Positions 7,523 through 17,489 are shown, counted from the stretch's first letter. The stretch: DNA of 64,000 nucleotides from Lachnospiraceae bacterium A2 (GCA_000403315.2 KE159636.1:1394786-1458785), one strand, 5' to 3'. A program made the numbers and translations. The notes: a model not told the origin generated them from the sequence alone.

Positions 7523-8446
7523 ATGGAAAATAAAGAAAAGGCCATGCTAATTGAAAAAAGCATCCAGAAAAAATTCCACAAGGAACTGTTCTCCCGCTTT
7601 GCAAAAGCAGTCCGTGACTATGGGCTGGTACGGGAAGGGGACAAGATTGCCGTCTGCATTTCCGGCGGGAAGGATTCCATGCTGATGGCAAAGCTGTTCC
7701 AGGAACTGCAGAAGCATAGGAAGGTGTCTTTTGGGCTGGAATTTTTGGTGATGGACCCGGGCTATCTGGAGGAAAACCGGAAAAGGATTGAGGATAATGC
7801 GGCAAACATGGGGATTCCTGTTACCATATTTGAAACGGATATTTTCGAAGCAGTGTATGGCATAGAAAAATCCCCCTGTTATCTCTGTGCCCGGATGCGC
7901 AGGGGGCATCTCTACCATCAGGCCGGGAAGCTGGGCTGCAATAAAATTGCATTGGGCCACCATTACGACGACGTAATTGAAACCATTCTGATGGGCATGC
8001 TTTACGGCGGGCAGATACAGACGATGATGCCAAAGCTGCACAGCACGAATTTTCCCGGCATGGAACTGATCCGCCCCATGTATTATATCCGGGAGGAGGA
8101 CATTATGCGTTGGCGGGACTACCATGGGCTTGGGTTCCTCCAATGCGCCTGCCGCTTTACGGAAAGCTGCGCCGCCCAGGGGAATTCTCCCATCCATCCG
8201 CAGCCGGCAGCCAGTGGGAAAGGCTCTGGTGAAGGCTGCGCCCCCCAAAGGAAAGACCAGGAAACAGCATCCAAGCGTCTGGAAACCAAGCGCTTAATTG
8301 CAGAACTGAAAAAAACCAACCCTTTTGTAGAAGCAAACATTTTCCGCAGCGTGGAAAATGTGAACCTGAGCACGGTAGTTGCTTACAAGGAACATGGGAG
8401 AAAACACCATTTTTTGGATAAATATGATGAGCAGCCAGCAAAGTAG
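7523..8446 (+). CDS. TtcA-like PP-loop tRNA thiolation protein
   Basis: The PP-loop ATPase motif 'CISGGKDSML' and the pair of cysteines in 'SPCYLCARMRRG', with a further cysteine cluster 'LQCACRF', match the TtcA/TtuA group, in which ATP activates a tRNA base for sulfur insertion through an iron-sulfur cluster. TtcA makes 2-thiocytidine at position 32. Full length (about 308 aa). ATG 7523 lies nine bases after 'GAGGTG'; in-frame GTG 7511 and ATG 7517 are alternatives. It is followed by sulfur-assimilation genes, but these have their own promoter. Which tRNA base it modifies is not certain. Confidence 0.82.
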   Translation: MENKEKAMLIEKSIQKKFHKELFSRFAKAVRDYGLVREGDKIAVCISGGKDSMLMAKLFQELQKHRKVSFGLEFLVMDPGYLEENRKRIEDNAANMGIPVTIFETDIFEAVYGIEKSPCYLCARMRRGHLYHQAGKLGCNKIALGHHYDDVIETILMGMLYGGQIQTMMPKLHSTNFPGMELIRPMYYIREEDIMRWRDYHGLGFLQCACRFTESCAAQGNSPIHPQPAASGKGSGEGCAPQRKDQETASKRLETKRLIAELKKTNPFVEANIFRSVENVNLSTVVAYKEHGRKHHFLDKYDEQPAK

Positions 8447-8495
8447 TTGACACGCATGGGAAAATGCGGTATAGTAGGTAAAAATAAATAACCTA
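8447..8495 (+). promoter_or_regulatory. metY promoter with inverted-repeat operator
   Basis: Consensus sigma-A promoter: TTGACA at 8447-8452, 17 bases, TATAGT at 8470-8475. Overlapping the -10 and the start point is TAGGT (8475-8479) ... ACCTA (8491-8495), an inverted repeat with an AT-rich 11-base centre. Its position would block RNA polymerase, so it is a good candidate operator for a repressor of sulfur assimilation such as an Rrf2/CymR-type protein; the protein is not in this window. Confidence 0.7.
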
Positions 8496-8531
8496 GTAAA
8501 CAGATAGGATAATAGGGAAAAGGAGAAAGCC

Positions 8532-9839
8532 ATGAGCAAAAAACCATATGCAGACAGAAACTTGAGATTTGAAACCTTGCAGCTCCATGTAGGGCAGGAA
8601 CAGCCAGACCCGGCCACAGATGCGAGGGCGGTTCCCATCTATGCCACATCCTCTTATGTATTCCATAATTCCGACCATGCAGCAGCCCGGTTTTCCTTGC
8701 AGGATGCAGGGAATATTTATGGAAGGCTCACCAACCCTACCCAGGATGTTTTCGAGCGGCGGATTGCAGCGCTGGAAGGGGGAGCGGCGGCTCTGGCAGT
8801 GTCCTCTGGCGCAGCGGCGGTTACCTACACCATACAGAATCTGGCAAAATGCGGGGAGCACATTGTGGCGGCAAACAATATTTATGGGGGCAGCTACAAC
8901 CTGCTGGCACATACATTGCCGGAATACGGGATTTCCACGGATTTTGTAGACCCTTCTGACGCCAGTAATTTTGCACAGGCAGTCCAAGGGAATACAAAGG
9001 CTATTTTTATTGAAACTTTGGGGAATCCCCGTTCGGAAGTCAGCGATATAGAAGCAATTGCAGAGGTAGCCCATGCCCATAAGATTCCGCTGGTGGTGGA
9101 CAATACCTTTGCGACGCCCTATCTGGTGCGCCCCATAGAATATGGCGCGGACATCGTGGTGCATTCCGCTACAAAATTCATCGGCGGCCATGGGACTGCC
9201 CTTGGGGGCGTGATTGTGGACAGCGGGAATTTCGACTGGGAAGGGTCTGGGAAATTCCCATCCCTGACAGAGCCAAATGACAGCTATCATGGGGTAAGCT
9301 TTACTAAAGCGGCAGGGCCTGCGGCGTTTGTCACGAAAATCCGCGCCATCCTCCTGCGGGATACAGGGGCAACCCTTTCCCCTTTCCATGCATTTCTGTT
9401 TTTGCAGGGGCTGGAAACTCTTTCCCTGCGGGTAGAGCGCCATGTGGAAAATGCATGTAAGGTAGCGGAATATTTAAGCAGCCATCCACAGGTAGAGGAA
9501 GTGCACCATCCTTCCGTTACCGGGGATTCCAGGCAGCAGGGGTTATACCGGAAGTATTTTCCCAGGGGCGGCGGTTCCATTTTTACATTTGAAATCAAAG
9601 GGGACGACAGGGCAGCGAAAGATTTTATTGATCATTTAGAAATATTTTCCCTGCTGGCAAATGTGGCAGACGTGAAATCCCTTGCCATCCATCCGGCGTC
9701 CACCACCCATTCCCAACTGAATGAAGACGAATTAAAAGAGCAGGGGATTTGCAAAAATACAATCCGCCTTTCTATTGGGACGGAGCATATTGATGACATT
9801 TTAGAGGATCTGGAGGAGGCCTTCCGGGCTGTAAAATAG
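8532..9839 (+). CDS. metY: O-acetylhomoserine sulfhydrylase
   Basis: PLP enzyme of the Cys/Met metabolism family that makes homocysteine from O-acetylhomoserine and sulfide. The 435-aa length and the block '[12 protein letters not shown]' near the start with '[12 protein letters not shown]' are typical of MetY, which is longer than MetB/MetC. The PLP lysine is in '[13 protein letters not shown]'; substrate and cofactor residues in '[20 protein letters not shown]' are intact. ATG 8532 follows 'AAAAGGAG'. With cysK 67 bases downstream it forms a sulfide-fixing operon under the promoter at 8447. Confidence 0.95.
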   Translation: MSKKPYADRNLRFETLQLHVGQEQPDPATDARAVPIYATSSYVFHNSDHAAARFSLQDAGNIYGRLTNPTQDVFERRIAALEGGAAALAVSSGAAAVTYTIQNLAKCGEHIVAANNIYGGSYNLLAHTLPEYGISTDFVDPSDASNFAQAVQGNTKAIFIETLGNPRSEVSDIEAIAEVAHAHKIPLVVDNTFATPYLVRPIEYGADIVVHSATKFIGGHGTALGGVIVDSGNFDWEGSGKFPSLTEPNDSYHGVSFTKAAGPAAFVTKIRAILLRDTGATLSPFHAFLFLQGLETLSLRVERHVENACKVAEYLSSHPQVEEVHHPSVTGDSRQQGLYRKYFPRGGGSIFTFEIKGDDRAAKDFIDHLEIFSLLANVADVKSLAIHPASTTHSQLNEDELKEQGICKNTIRLSIGTEHIDDILEDLEEAFRAVK

Positions 9840-9906
9840 GCGGCTCCCCAATTTTAAGGATAATGCCAGCGCAGCAAACAGGCCAGCAGAATCAGGAGGA
9901 GAGAAC

Positions 9907-10839
9907 ATGGCAAATATATATCAGGGAACATTAGGTTTAATTGGAAATACGCCCCTTGTGGAAGTGGTGAACATAGAAAAAAAGCATGGCTTGCAGGCAA
10001 AAATACTAGTGAAATTAGAATACTTGAACCCTGCGGGCAGCGTCAAAGACCGCATTGCAAAATCCATGATTGAACATGCGGAAGAACAGGGGCTGCTTCA
10101 GGAAGGCTCCGTTATCATAGAGCCCACTTCCGGCAATACGGGCATTGGGCTTGCCGCCATTGCAGCGGCCAAGGGCTACCGGGTGATCCTTACCATGCCG
10201 GAAACAATGAGCGTGGAGCGCAGGAATATCCTGAAAGCCTATGGGGCGGAACTGGTGCTGACGGAAGGGGCAGGCGGCATGAAAGGAGCCATTGCAAAAG
10301 CAGAGGAATTGGCGCAGGAAATCCCCGGCAGTTTCCTTGCAGGGCAGTTCGAAAACCCGGCCAACCCGGAAATCCACAGAAAAACCACAGGGCCGGAAAT
10401 TTGGTCGGACACGGACGGCGATGTAGATATTTTCGTAGCCGGGGTAGGCACAGGAGGGACCATCACCGGGACAGGGGAATATTTAAAATCCCAAAACCCC
10501 AAAGTGGAAATTGTGGCGGTAGAGCCGTCTGCATCCCCCGTATTATCGGAGGGAAAAAGCGGCTCCCACAAAATTCAGGGCATTGGTGCGGGTTTTGTGC
10601 CAGCCATCCTGAACACGGAAATCTATGATGAAATTTTCCCAGTGGGCAGTGAAGAAGCTTTTGCAGCGTCAAAAGAGCTTGCAAAAGCAGAAGGCATCCT
10701 TGTAGGGATTTCCTCCGGCGCAGCCTTACATGCCGCAATGGAACTGGCAAAGCGGCCGGAAAACAGTGGGAAAACCATAGTGGCTTTACTGCCGGACAGC
10801 GGGGACAGGTATTACTCCACGCCCCTGTTTACAGAGTGA
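9907..10839 (+). CDS. cysK: Cysteine synthase A
   Basis: O-acetylserine sulfhydrylase: O-acetylserine plus sulfide gives cysteine. The PLP lysine is in '[15 protein letters not shown]', the substrate loop is '[20 protein letters not shown]', and the phosphate cup is '[16 protein letters not shown]'. 310 residues, the normal length. It ends '...[12 protein letters not shown]', the typical CysK tail. The ATG has 'AGGAGGAG' nine bases upstream. Same strand and close to metY, so the two enzymes that fix sulfide into homocysteine and cysteine are probably co-transcribed. Confidence 0.96.
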   Translation: MANIYQGTLGLIGNTPLVEVVNIEKKHGLQAKILVKLEYLNPAGSVKDRIAKSMIEHAEEQGLLQEGSVIIEPTSGNTGIGLAAIAAAKGYRVILTMPETMSVERRNILKAYGAELVLTEGAGGMKGAIAKAEELAQEIPGSFLAGQFENPANPEIHRKTTGPEIWSDTDGDVDIFVAGVGTGGTITGTGEYLKSQNPKVEIVAVEPSASPVLSEGKSGSHKIQGIGAGFVPAILNTEIYDEIFPVGSEEAFAASKELAKAEGILVGISSGAALHAAMELAKRPENSGKTIVALLPDSGDRYYSTPLFTE

Positions 10840-10914
10840 TTTGGAAGGGCAGGGTTTATCCGGGGGCATTGGGAACATGGCGGCAAGGCAATGGGGTAAG
10901 CATGGAGGGAGGAT

Positions 10915-11811
10915 ATGGAAAAAATATTAATCACTGGGGCAGCCGGCTTTTTAGGCAGCCGTGTAGTTGATTTTTACAGGGGGAACTATGAGATATATGC
11001 GCCAGCCCATGGTGAGCTGGATATTACGGATGCAAAGGCCGCAGTCCAGGTGGCAGGCAGGTTCCAGCCGGATATTATTATCCACTGCGCCGCCATTTCA
11101 GACGTGGGGCAGTGTGAGCGGGAGCCGGAAAAATCATGGGATATTAACGTAACAGGCAGCATTAATATTGCAAAAGCCGCAAAGGGAATAAGCGCTGCGT
11201 GCATCCTTTGCAGTTCAGACCAGGTGTATTTTGGGGCTGGCCCTGCCAGAGCCCACTATGGGGAGGAAGGGCTTTGCCCTGCCCATAGCCACCGTGAGGA
11301 AGAAGAACTTTGCCCTGCCAACGTGTATGGCAGGGAGAAATTAAAAGCGGAACAGGAGTGCCTGGAAGCCAACCCAGACTGTGTGCTTTTGCGGCTTTCA
11401 TGGATGTATGACGCCAAAGTAAGGAAACCGGGGGAACATGGGGACTTATTCCGTACCCTGCTGCCGCAAATCAGGGACGAAGGCGGGATTTCCTTCCCAG
11501 TGCATGACAGGCGCGGCATCACGGATATTGCAGAAGTTGTTAAGAACCTTGAAAAAACATTCCGCCTTCCAGGCGGCGTTTATAATTTCGGCTCCCCCAA
11601 TCAAAAAGATACTTACCATACGTTCCAGGAAGTATTTTCGGGCGCCGGGATTGATGTTGGCAGGCTGCAAAAGAACGAGGAAGCTTTCCGTACAAACCCA
11701 AGGAACCTTGCCATGTCCCAGGAAAAAATAAACAGGCATGGCATTTTTTTCTCCTCCACCATAGAGGGGCTTTCCAGAAACCTTTCTTGCGCATTGGAAA
11801 GAGGTATTTAA
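10915..11811 (+). CDS. RmlD-like NAD(P)-dependent sugar reductase
   Basis: Extended short-chain dehydrogenase with the dinucleotide motif 'ILITGAAGFLGSRVV', 'DIIIHCAAISDV', the catalytic Ser region 'CSSDQVYFG' and the Tyr-Lys pair in 'NVYGREKLKAEQ'. The fold and size (298 aa) match dTDP-4-dehydrorhamnose reductase relatives and the MAT2B-like group. The substrate cannot be told. An unusual repeat-like insert after the Ser motif duplicates 'EE.LCPA' (about residues 118-134: 'GEEGLCPAHSHREEEELCPA'). It lies 75 bases after cysK on the same strand; whether it belongs to that operon is unclear. Confidence 0.8.
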   Translation: MEKILITGAAGFLGSRVVDFYRGNYEIYAPAHGELDITDAKAAVQVAGRFQPDIIIHCAAISDVGQCEREPEKSWDINVTGSINIAKAAKGISAACILCSSDQVYFGAGPARAHYGEEGLCPAHSHREEEELCPANVYGREKLKAEQECLEANPDCVLLRLSWMYDAKVRKPGEHGDLFRTLLPQIRDEGGISFPVHDRRGITDIAEVVKNLEKTFRLPGGVYNFGSPNQKDTYHTFQEVFSGAGIDVGRLQKNEEAFRTNPRNLAMSQEKINRHGIFFSSTIEGLSRNLSCALERGI

Positions 11812-11820
11812 AATTCCCCC

Positions 11821-11849
11821 TTGCCAAACAAGATAATCTATGCTAAGAT
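11821..11849 (+). promoter_or_regulatory. Promoter of the T-box / aspS-gatCAB operon
   Basis: TTGCCA at 11821-11826, 17 bases, TAAGAT at 11844-11849: a good sigma-A promoter whose start point (about 11856) leaves a leader of about 440 bases before aspS. Confidence 0.65.
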
Positions 11850-11868
11850 TACCCATAGCAAAAAATAG

Positions 11869-12213
11869 CAATTGAGAAAAGCGATGAAGGAGAATCTGGT
11901 TTCCAGAGACCGACAGAAATATGGCGTCACCGGCTGAGAGCGCCATTGGGAGGAGGGAACACAGGGAACACTCTGGAGCAGACTGGCTGAACAGCCCATG
12001 GGCGGGGACACCGCATCATGCGAGTAGGCCGGTACGTAGTGCGCGTTAAGCACAGGGGACTTTTGGGCTGGAGATAAGCGACGCCTTAAGCCCCGGTAAG
12101 TGGAGAATCTGCCATCCTGCAAGAAGCAGGGAAGGTTCTCAATGCGGGTGGTACCGCGGACTTTCTTAGGAAAGATTCGCCCCGGGATACATTATGTATC
12201 CCGGGGTTTTTTT
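11869..12213 (+). promoter_or_regulatory. T-box leader, apparent Asn (AAC) specifier
   Basis: The leader carries the T-box antiterminator bulge TGGTACCGCG (12149-12158) ahead of a GC-rich terminator. In stem I, CCAGAG (11903-11908) pairs with CTCTGG (11971-11976), and the specifier loop immediately before the latter reads AAC (11967-11969) followed by the usual purine A. AAC is an asparagine codon. Uncharged tRNA(Asn) would stabilise the antiterminator and allow transcription of aspS and gatCAB. This fits an organism that makes Asn-tRNA by amidation. The folding was done by eye. Confidence 0.85.
12180..12213 (+). terminator. T-box leader terminator
   Basis: CCCCGGGATACA pairs with TGTATCCCGGGG around a TTA loop and is followed by seven T. 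It is the transcription-off structure that competes with the T-box antiterminator. Confidence 0.92.
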
Positions 12214-12298
12214 ATTCTAAAGGAATAAAAATAGGGATGCGCAGATATTTGATTGAAAAATCCGGGCTGTTCCCGGTACTGGAAAAGGAGTGGGAATT

Positions 12299-14044
12299 AT
12301 GAGCAGAAGTTACAGGGATATCACTTTAGGCCAAATAGGGGAAGCAGATATTGGCAGGACGGTTCGGGCTGCTGGGTGGGTGGAAAACATCCGGGACCAT
12401 GGCGGTGTTTCCTTTCTGGATTTGCGGGACATGTATGCCGTGCTGCAGGTAGTGGTCCGGGATGGGAAGCTTTTGGAGGGAATCCGCAAGGAACAGGCAG
12501 TATCCATCCAAGGCATGGTTGAAAAGCGCGGCGAGGACACATATAACCCGAAAATCCCAACGGGCACCATAGAACTGGCGGCGAAAGAAATTCAGGTTTT
12601 AGGGGATGTCTATGCCCCGCTCCCCTTTGAAGTGATGACAAGTAAGGAGGTGCGGGAGGATGTCCGGCTGAAATACCGTTATCTGGATTTACGGAACCAG
12701 AAAGTAAAAGACAACATTGTATTCCGCTCTAAAGTAATTGCTTTCCTGCGGGAAAAAATGGCGGAACTGGGATTTTTGGAAATCCAGACCCCGATTCTTT
12801 GCGCATCCTCCCCGGAAGGGGCAAGGGATTACATTGTGCCTTCCAGAAAGTATAAAGGGAAATTTTACGCCCTGCCCCAAGCGCCCCAGCAGTACAAACA
12901 GCTTCTGATGGTGTCCGGGTTTGACAGGTATTTCCAGATTGCCCCCTGTTTCCGGGACGAGGATGCAAGGGCGGACCGGTCCCCAGGGGAATTTTACCAG
13001 CTTGATTTTGAAATGAGTTTTGCCACGCAGGAAGATGTGTTCCAGGTGGGGGAGGAGGTGCTTTCCGCCGTATTCGAAGCTTTTGCGCCAGAGGGCAGCA
13101 GCATTACGAAAGCCCCGTTCCCTGTATTCAGCTACCGGCAGGCAATGCTCCAGTTTGGCACAGATAAGCCGGATTTGCGGAACCCCCTCCGGATTATAGA
13201 TTTGACAGAATTTTTCCAGAAATGCACCTTCCAGCCATTCCTTGGGAAAACCGTCCGGGCAATCCGCGTCCATGCGGAAATGTCCAAAAGTTTCCACGGG
13301 AAGCTGCTGAAATTTGCCACTGGCATTGGCATGGGGGGCTTGGGCTATCTGGAAACCATGGAGGATGGCAGCTATAAAGGCCCCATTGACAAGTTCATCC
13401 CAGAGGGGCTGAAAGAGGAATTCCGGCGCCTTGCAGGGTTAAGGCCCGGCGATACGGTTTTCTTTATGGCGGACCAGGAGGAACGGGCAGCTTATTTTGC
13501 AGGGATGATACGTACGGAATTAGGGGAGCAGCTAGGCTTGCTGGAGGAAAATGCCTTCCGGTTTTGTTATGTCAATGATTTCCCTATGTTTTGCAGGGAC
13601 GCCCAGACAAAGGAAATCGGGTTTACCCATAACCCATTTTCCATGCCCCAGGGAGGGTTGGAAGCCCTTGCAGCCAAAGAGCCGCTGGAGGTTTTAGCTT
13701 ACCAGTACGACATTGTGTGCAATGGGGTGGAACTTTCCTCCGGCGCAGTCCGCAACCATGATTTGCAGGTGATGGTAAAAGCATTTGAAATCGCAGGGTA
13801 TGACGAAGAAACCTTGCGGGAGAAATTCGGGGCGCTTTACCAGGCATTCCAGTTTGGCGCGCCGCCCCACGCAGGCATGGCGCCGGGGATAGACCGGATG
13901 CTGATGCTGCTGCGGGGGGAGGAAAACATCCGGGAGGTCATCGCCTACCCCATGAACGGCAACGCGCAGGATTTGATGTGCGGGGCGCCGGGGAAGGTGA
14001 CAGAACAGCAGTTGCGGGAAGTGCATATCAAAGTCCGGGATTAA
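12299..14044 (+). CDS. aspS: Aspartyl-tRNA synthetase (probably non-discriminating)
   Basis: Class II synthetase that charges tRNA(Asp) and, if non-discriminating, tRNA(Asn). Order: OB-fold anticodon domain (about 1-105), motif 1 and 2 region with 'SPEGARDYIVPSR' and 'FQIAPCFRDEDARADRSPGE', a bacterial GAD insertion (about 280-420), and motif 3 'PGIDRMLMLL'. 581 residues from ATG 12299, eight bases after 'GGAAAAGGAG'. Clustering with gatCAB and an apparent Asn-reading T-box favours the relaxed type; discriminating residues were not assessed. Confidence 0.95.
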   Translation: MSRSYRDITLGQIGEADIGRTVRAAGWVENIRDHGGVSFLDLRDMYAVLQVVVRDGKLLEGIRKEQAVSIQGMVEKRGEDTYNPKIPTGTIELAAKEIQVLGDVYAPLPFEVMTSKEVREDVRLKYRYLDLRNQKVKDNIVFRSKVIAFLREKMAELGFLEIQTPILCASSPEGARDYIVPSRKYKGKFYALPQAPQQYKQLLMVSGFDRYFQIAPCFRDEDARADRSPGEFYQLDFEMSFATQEDVFQVGEEVLSAVFEAFAPEGSSITKAPFPVFSYRQAMLQFGTDKPDLRNPLRIIDLTEFFQKCTFQPFLGKTVRAIRVHAEMSKSFHGKLLKFATGIGMGGLGYLETMEDGSYKGPIDKFIPEGLKEEFRRLAGLRPGDTVFFMADQEERAAYFAGMIRTELGEQLGLLEENAFRFCYVNDFPMFCRDAQTKEIGFTHNPFSMPQGGLEALAAKEPLEVLAYQYDIVCNGVELSSGAVRNHDLQVMVKAFEIAGYDEETLREKFGALYQAFQFGAPPHAGMAPGIDRMLMLLRGEENIREVIAYPMNGNAQDLMCGAPGKVTEQQLREVHIKVRD

Positions 14045-14098
14045 ACAAGGCTGACAATAAAAACGGCACTACAACTTAGGGTTCAGGAGGGACAGGGA

Positions 14099-14425
14099 TT
14101 GGAAGAATTAGAAAAAAAAGGGCAGGGATCCGGCAAAAACATAATTACCGATGAAACGATGGAATATGTAGGGATTTTGGCAAAGCTGGAATTGTCCCCG
14201 GAAGAAAAGGAACGCGCAAAAAAAGACATGGAAGAAATGTTAAACTATATTGACAAGCTGAATGAGCTGGATACGGCAGGGGCAGAACCCATGTCCCATA
14301 TATTTCCAGTCAGCAACGTATTCCGGGAAGATGTGGTAACGAACGGGGACGACCATGAAAATATGCTGAAAAATGCCCCGGAAGCCAGGAACGGGAGCTA
14401 CCAGGTCCCAAAGACGGTGGCATAA
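14099..14425 (+). CDS. gatC: Asp/Glu-tRNA amidotransferase subunit C
   Basis: Small subunit that stabilises the GatA-GatB complex. '[20 protein letters not shown]' and '[20 protein letters not shown]' are the GatC core, followed by 'FREDVVTN'. The start is TTG 14099, eight bases after 'AGGAGG'; no better ATG is present. The N-terminus is about 15 residues longer than usual. Operon position between aspS and gatA. Confidence 0.93.
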   Translation: MEELEKKGQGSGKNIITDETMEYVGILAKLELSPEEKERAKKDMEEMLNYIDKLNELDTAGAEPMSHIFPVSNVFREDVVTNGDDHENMLKNAPEARNGSYQVPKTVA

Positions 14426-14505
14426 GGGGCTGCCGGTTCCCACAATTTGGGAGCCGCACATCATTCATAGGAACTGAATCTGGTATACAAAGAAAGGAAA
14501 CATCC

Positions 14506-16050
14506 ATGCCAATGAAAGAAATCAGGAAACTGACCGCACGGCAGCTTGCGGTGAAAATAAAACAAAGGGAAATCAGTGTAACCGAAGCAGCAAAGGCTGC
14601 GCTGGAACAAATCCATCAAGCAGAGCCAGCCTTGGGAAGCTTTGTGACAGTAGATGAAGCAGGGGCATTGCAGCAGGCGGCAGAAGTGCAGAAAAAAATC
14701 GATGCCGGGGAACTGGCCGGCCCTTTGGCCGGGGTGCCGGCCGCCATCAAGGATAACCTCTGCACAGAGGGCTTACGCACCACATGCAGCTCCAAAATCC
14801 TTGGGAATTTTGTGCCGTCCTATACCGCCGAGGCTGTCCGCAGCCTGCAAAACGCAGGGGCAGTGATCCTTGGCAAGACAAATATGGATGAATTTGCCAT
14901 GGGCAGCACCACAGAAACATCCGCTTTTGGCATTACCAGAAACCCATGGGATGTATCCCGCGTCCCGGGCGGCTCCTCTGGCGGAAGCTGCGCGGCAGTA
15001 GCGGCACAGGAATGTTTTTATGCCCTTGGATCGGATACCGGGGGCTCCATCCGCCAGCCCAGTTCATTTTGCGGCGTTACAGGGTTAAAGCCAACGTATG
15101 GCACGGTGTCCCGGTATGGGCTGGTTGCCTATGGATCCTCCCTGGACCAAATCGGGCCGGTAGCAAAGGATGTGTCAGACTGCGCAGCGATTTTGGAAAT
15201 CATAGCTTCTTATGATAAAAAGGATTCTACCTCCCTGCACCGGGCAGATACGGATTTTACCTCCGCCTTGCTGGATGATGTGAAAGGGATGAAAATTGGG
15301 ATCCCAACAGATTATCTGGGGGAAGGGCTTGACGGGGAAGTCCGGGACGCCGTCCTTGCGGCGGCAAAAGTACTGGAAGGGAAAGGCGCAGTTGTGGAAG
15401 AATTTGAGTTAAGCCTTGTGGAATATGCCATTCCTGCTTACTATGTGGTAGCCTGCGCGGAAGCAAGCTCCAACCTGGCCAGGTTTGACGGGGTAAAATA
15501 TGGGTACCGTGCCAGCGGCTGCGAAGGGCTCCACCAAATGTACAGGAAATCCCGTTCCGAGGGGTTTGGCCCGGAAGTGAAGCGGCGGATTATGCTGGGC
15601 TCTTTTGTATTAAGTTCCGGTTATTATGATGCTTATTACCTGAAAGCGCTGCGTACCAAAGCATTAATCAAAGAGTCCTTCCACCGCGCTTTTGAAAAAT
15701 ACGACCTGCTCCTGGGCCCTGCCGCCCCCACTACCGCACCGGAAATTGGCAAGAGCTTAAGCGACCCTTTGAAAATGTATCTGGGGGACATCTATACGGT
15801 AGCTGTAAACCTTGCAGGCCTGCCAGCCATGACGCTGCCCTGTGGGCTGGATAAGAAAGGGCTGCCCATTGGCCTGCAGCTAATTGGGGACTGCTTTCAG
15901 GAAAAAAAGATGCTGCGGGCGGCTTATGCCTATGAGCAGTCAAGGGAGTGGGGCTTAAGCCCAGTGGCAGAGTATTCTTCTGGATGGAAGGGGAAACAGG
16001 GGCAAAAAGGGACGGAAGGTTTACAAAAGGAATGGGAGGTAGGCGCATGA
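14506..16050 (+). CDS. gatA: Asp/Glu-tRNA amidotransferase subunit A
   Basis: Amidase that releases ammonia from glutamine for transfer to Asp-tRNA(Asn) or Glu-tRNA(Gln). The amidase Lys is in 'VPAAIKDNLCT', the first Ser in 'GGSSGGSCAAVAA' and the nucleophile region in 'GSDTGGSIRQPSSFCG'. 514 residues; the C-terminal tail is basic and a little longer than usual, and its last codons overlap the gatB start by ATGA. Confidence 0.96.
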   Translation: MPMKEIRKLTARQLAVKIKQREISVTEAAKAALEQIHQAEPALGSFVTVDEAGALQQAAEVQKKIDAGELAGPLAGVPAAIKDNLCTEGLRTTCSSKILGNFVPSYTAEAVRSLQNAGAVILGKTNMDEFAMGSTTETSAFGITRNPWDVSRVPGGSSGGSCAAVAAQECFYALGSDTGGSIRQPSSFCGVTGLKPTYGTVSRYGLVAYGSSLDQIGPVAKDVSDCAAILEIIASYDKKDSTSLHRADTDFTSALLDDVKGMKIGIPTDYLGEGLDGEVRDAVLAAAKVLEGKGAVVEEFELSLVEYAIPAYYVVACAEASSNLARFDGVKYGYRASGCEGLHQMYRKSRSEGFGPEVKRRIMLGSFVLSSGYYDAYYLKALRTKALIKESFHRAFEKYDLLLGPAAPTTAPEIGKSLSDPLKMYLGDIYTVAVNLAGLPAMTLPCGLDKKGLPIGLQLIGDCFQEKKMLRAAYAYEQSREWGLSPVAEYSSGWKGKQGQKGTEGLQKEWEVGA

Positions 16051-17477
16051 GTAAGGAATACGAAGTTGTTATAGGTCTGGAAGTCCATGTGGAGCTGGCC
16101 ACCAAAACAAAGATTTTCTGCGGCTGCTCCACCGCTTTTGGGGGCGCGCCCAATACCCATACCTGCCCGGTCTGTACCGGGATGCCCGGTTCCCTCCCAG
16201 TGCTCAACAAGCAGGTAGTGGAGTACGCCATGGCGGTAGGGCTTGCCACAGGCTGTTCCATTACCCGGAGGTGCAAATTTGACCGGAAAAACTATTTTTA
16301 CCCGGACAATCCACAGAACTACCAGATTTCCCAGCTATACCAGCCTATTTGCAGGGATGGGGGCGTGGAAATCGAAACATCCGGCGGGAAAAAGACCATA
16401 GGCATCCATGAAATCCATATGGAGGAGGACGCCGGGAAATTAATCCATGACGAATGGGGGGACTGCTCCCTTGTGGATTATAACCGCTCTGGGGTGCCGC
16501 TGATTGAGATTGTTTCCGAGCCGGATATGCGCTCTGCCGAAGAAGTGATTGCCTATTTGGAAAAGCTCCGCATGATTATCCAGTACCTTGGGGCATCCGA
16601 CTGTAAATTAAACGAAGGCTCCATGCGGGCAGACGTAAACCTTTCCGTGCGGGAAGCCGGCACAGGGCAGTTGGGAACCCGGACGGAGATGAAAAATTTA
16701 AATTCCTTTAAGGCCATCGCAAGGGCAATTGAGCATGAGAAGAACCGTCAGGCTGACTTGCTGGAGGAAGGGAAAAAAGTGGTCCAGGAAACCAGAAGGT
16801 GGGACGATGCCAGGGAATTTTCCTATGCCATGCGCAGCAAGGAGGACGCCCAGGATTACCGGTATTTCCCGGAGCCGGACCTGCCTCCTCTGGTTATCAG
16901 CGATGCATGGATAAATGAAGTAAAAGCACGGCAGCCGGAACTGCGGACGGAGAAAATGGCAAGATACCGGAAGGAATATGGCCTGCCGGATTACGATACG
17001 GAAATTATTACTGGCTCGAAGCATCTGGCAGACTTGTTTGAAGCTGCCGCCAAGCTTTGCGGGAAGCCCAAAAAGGTAAGCAATTGGCTGATGGGGGAAA
17101 CCATGCGGCTTTTAAAAGAACAGGAGATGGAGCCGGAGGAGCTTACGTTTTCCCCCGCCAACTTGGCAAAGCTGGTTGCCCTAACTGAAGCAGGAAGCAT
17201 TAACAGCACCGTGGCAAAAGAGGTATTTGAAAAAATATTCCATGAGGATATTGACCCCGATTCCTATGTGCAGGAGCATGGCCTGAAAACCGTCAATGAC
17301 GAAGGCGCCCTAAGGGCCGCCGTAGAACGGGTGATTCAGGAAAATCCCCAGTCCGTGGCAGATTACCGGAATGGGAAAGAAAAAGCCATTGGCTTTCTGG
17401 TAGGGCAGGCCATGAAGGCTATGAAGGGGAAAGCAAATCCTGGGCTGGTGAAGCAGATTTTAAAAGAACTGCTGTAG
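16047..17477 (+). CDS. gatB: Asp/Glu-tRNA amidotransferase subunit B
   Basis: Kinase and tRNA-binding subunit: phosphorylates the aminoacyl group and accepts ammonia channelled from GatA. Start fixed at ATG 16047 (the ATGA overlap with gatA, 'GGGAGGT' upstream), giving 476 aa, the family length. The cradle domain has 'YEVVIGLEVHVEL' and 'SLPVLNKQVVEYAMAVGLA', a Cys pair 'CGCS' with 'CPVCTG' for zinc, and a YqeY-like tail ending 'ANPGLVKQILKELL'. Confidence 0.96.
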   Translation: MSKEYEVVIGLEVHVELATKTKIFCGCSTAFGGAPNTHTCPVCTGMPGSLPVLNKQVVEYAMAVGLATGCSITRRCKFDRKNYFYPDNPQNYQISQLYQPICRDGGVEIETSGGKKTIGIHEIHMEEDAGKLIHDEWGDCSLVDYNRSGVPLIEIVSEPDMRSAEEVIAYLEKLRMIIQYLGASDCKLNEGSMRADVNLSVREAGTGQLGTRTEMKNLNSFKAIARAIEHEKNRQADLLEEGKKVVQETRRWDDAREFSYAMRSKEDAQDYRYFPEPDLPPLVISDAWINEVKARQPELRTEKMARYRKEYGLPDYDTEIITGSKHLADLFEAAAKLCGKPKKVSNWLMGETMRLLKEQEMEPEELTFSPANLAKLVALTEAGSINSTVAKEVFEKIFHEDIDPDSYVQEHGLKTVNDEGALRAAVERVIQENPQSVADYRNGKEKAIGFLVGQAMKAMKGKANPGLVKQILKELL

Positions 17478-17489
17478 TGGGGCAGATGA

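Noticed and set aside
11908..11914. GAC near the start of T-box stem I as Asp specifier
   Set aside because: It is on the 5' strand of stem I; the specifier lies on the 3' strand of the loop, where AAC is found.
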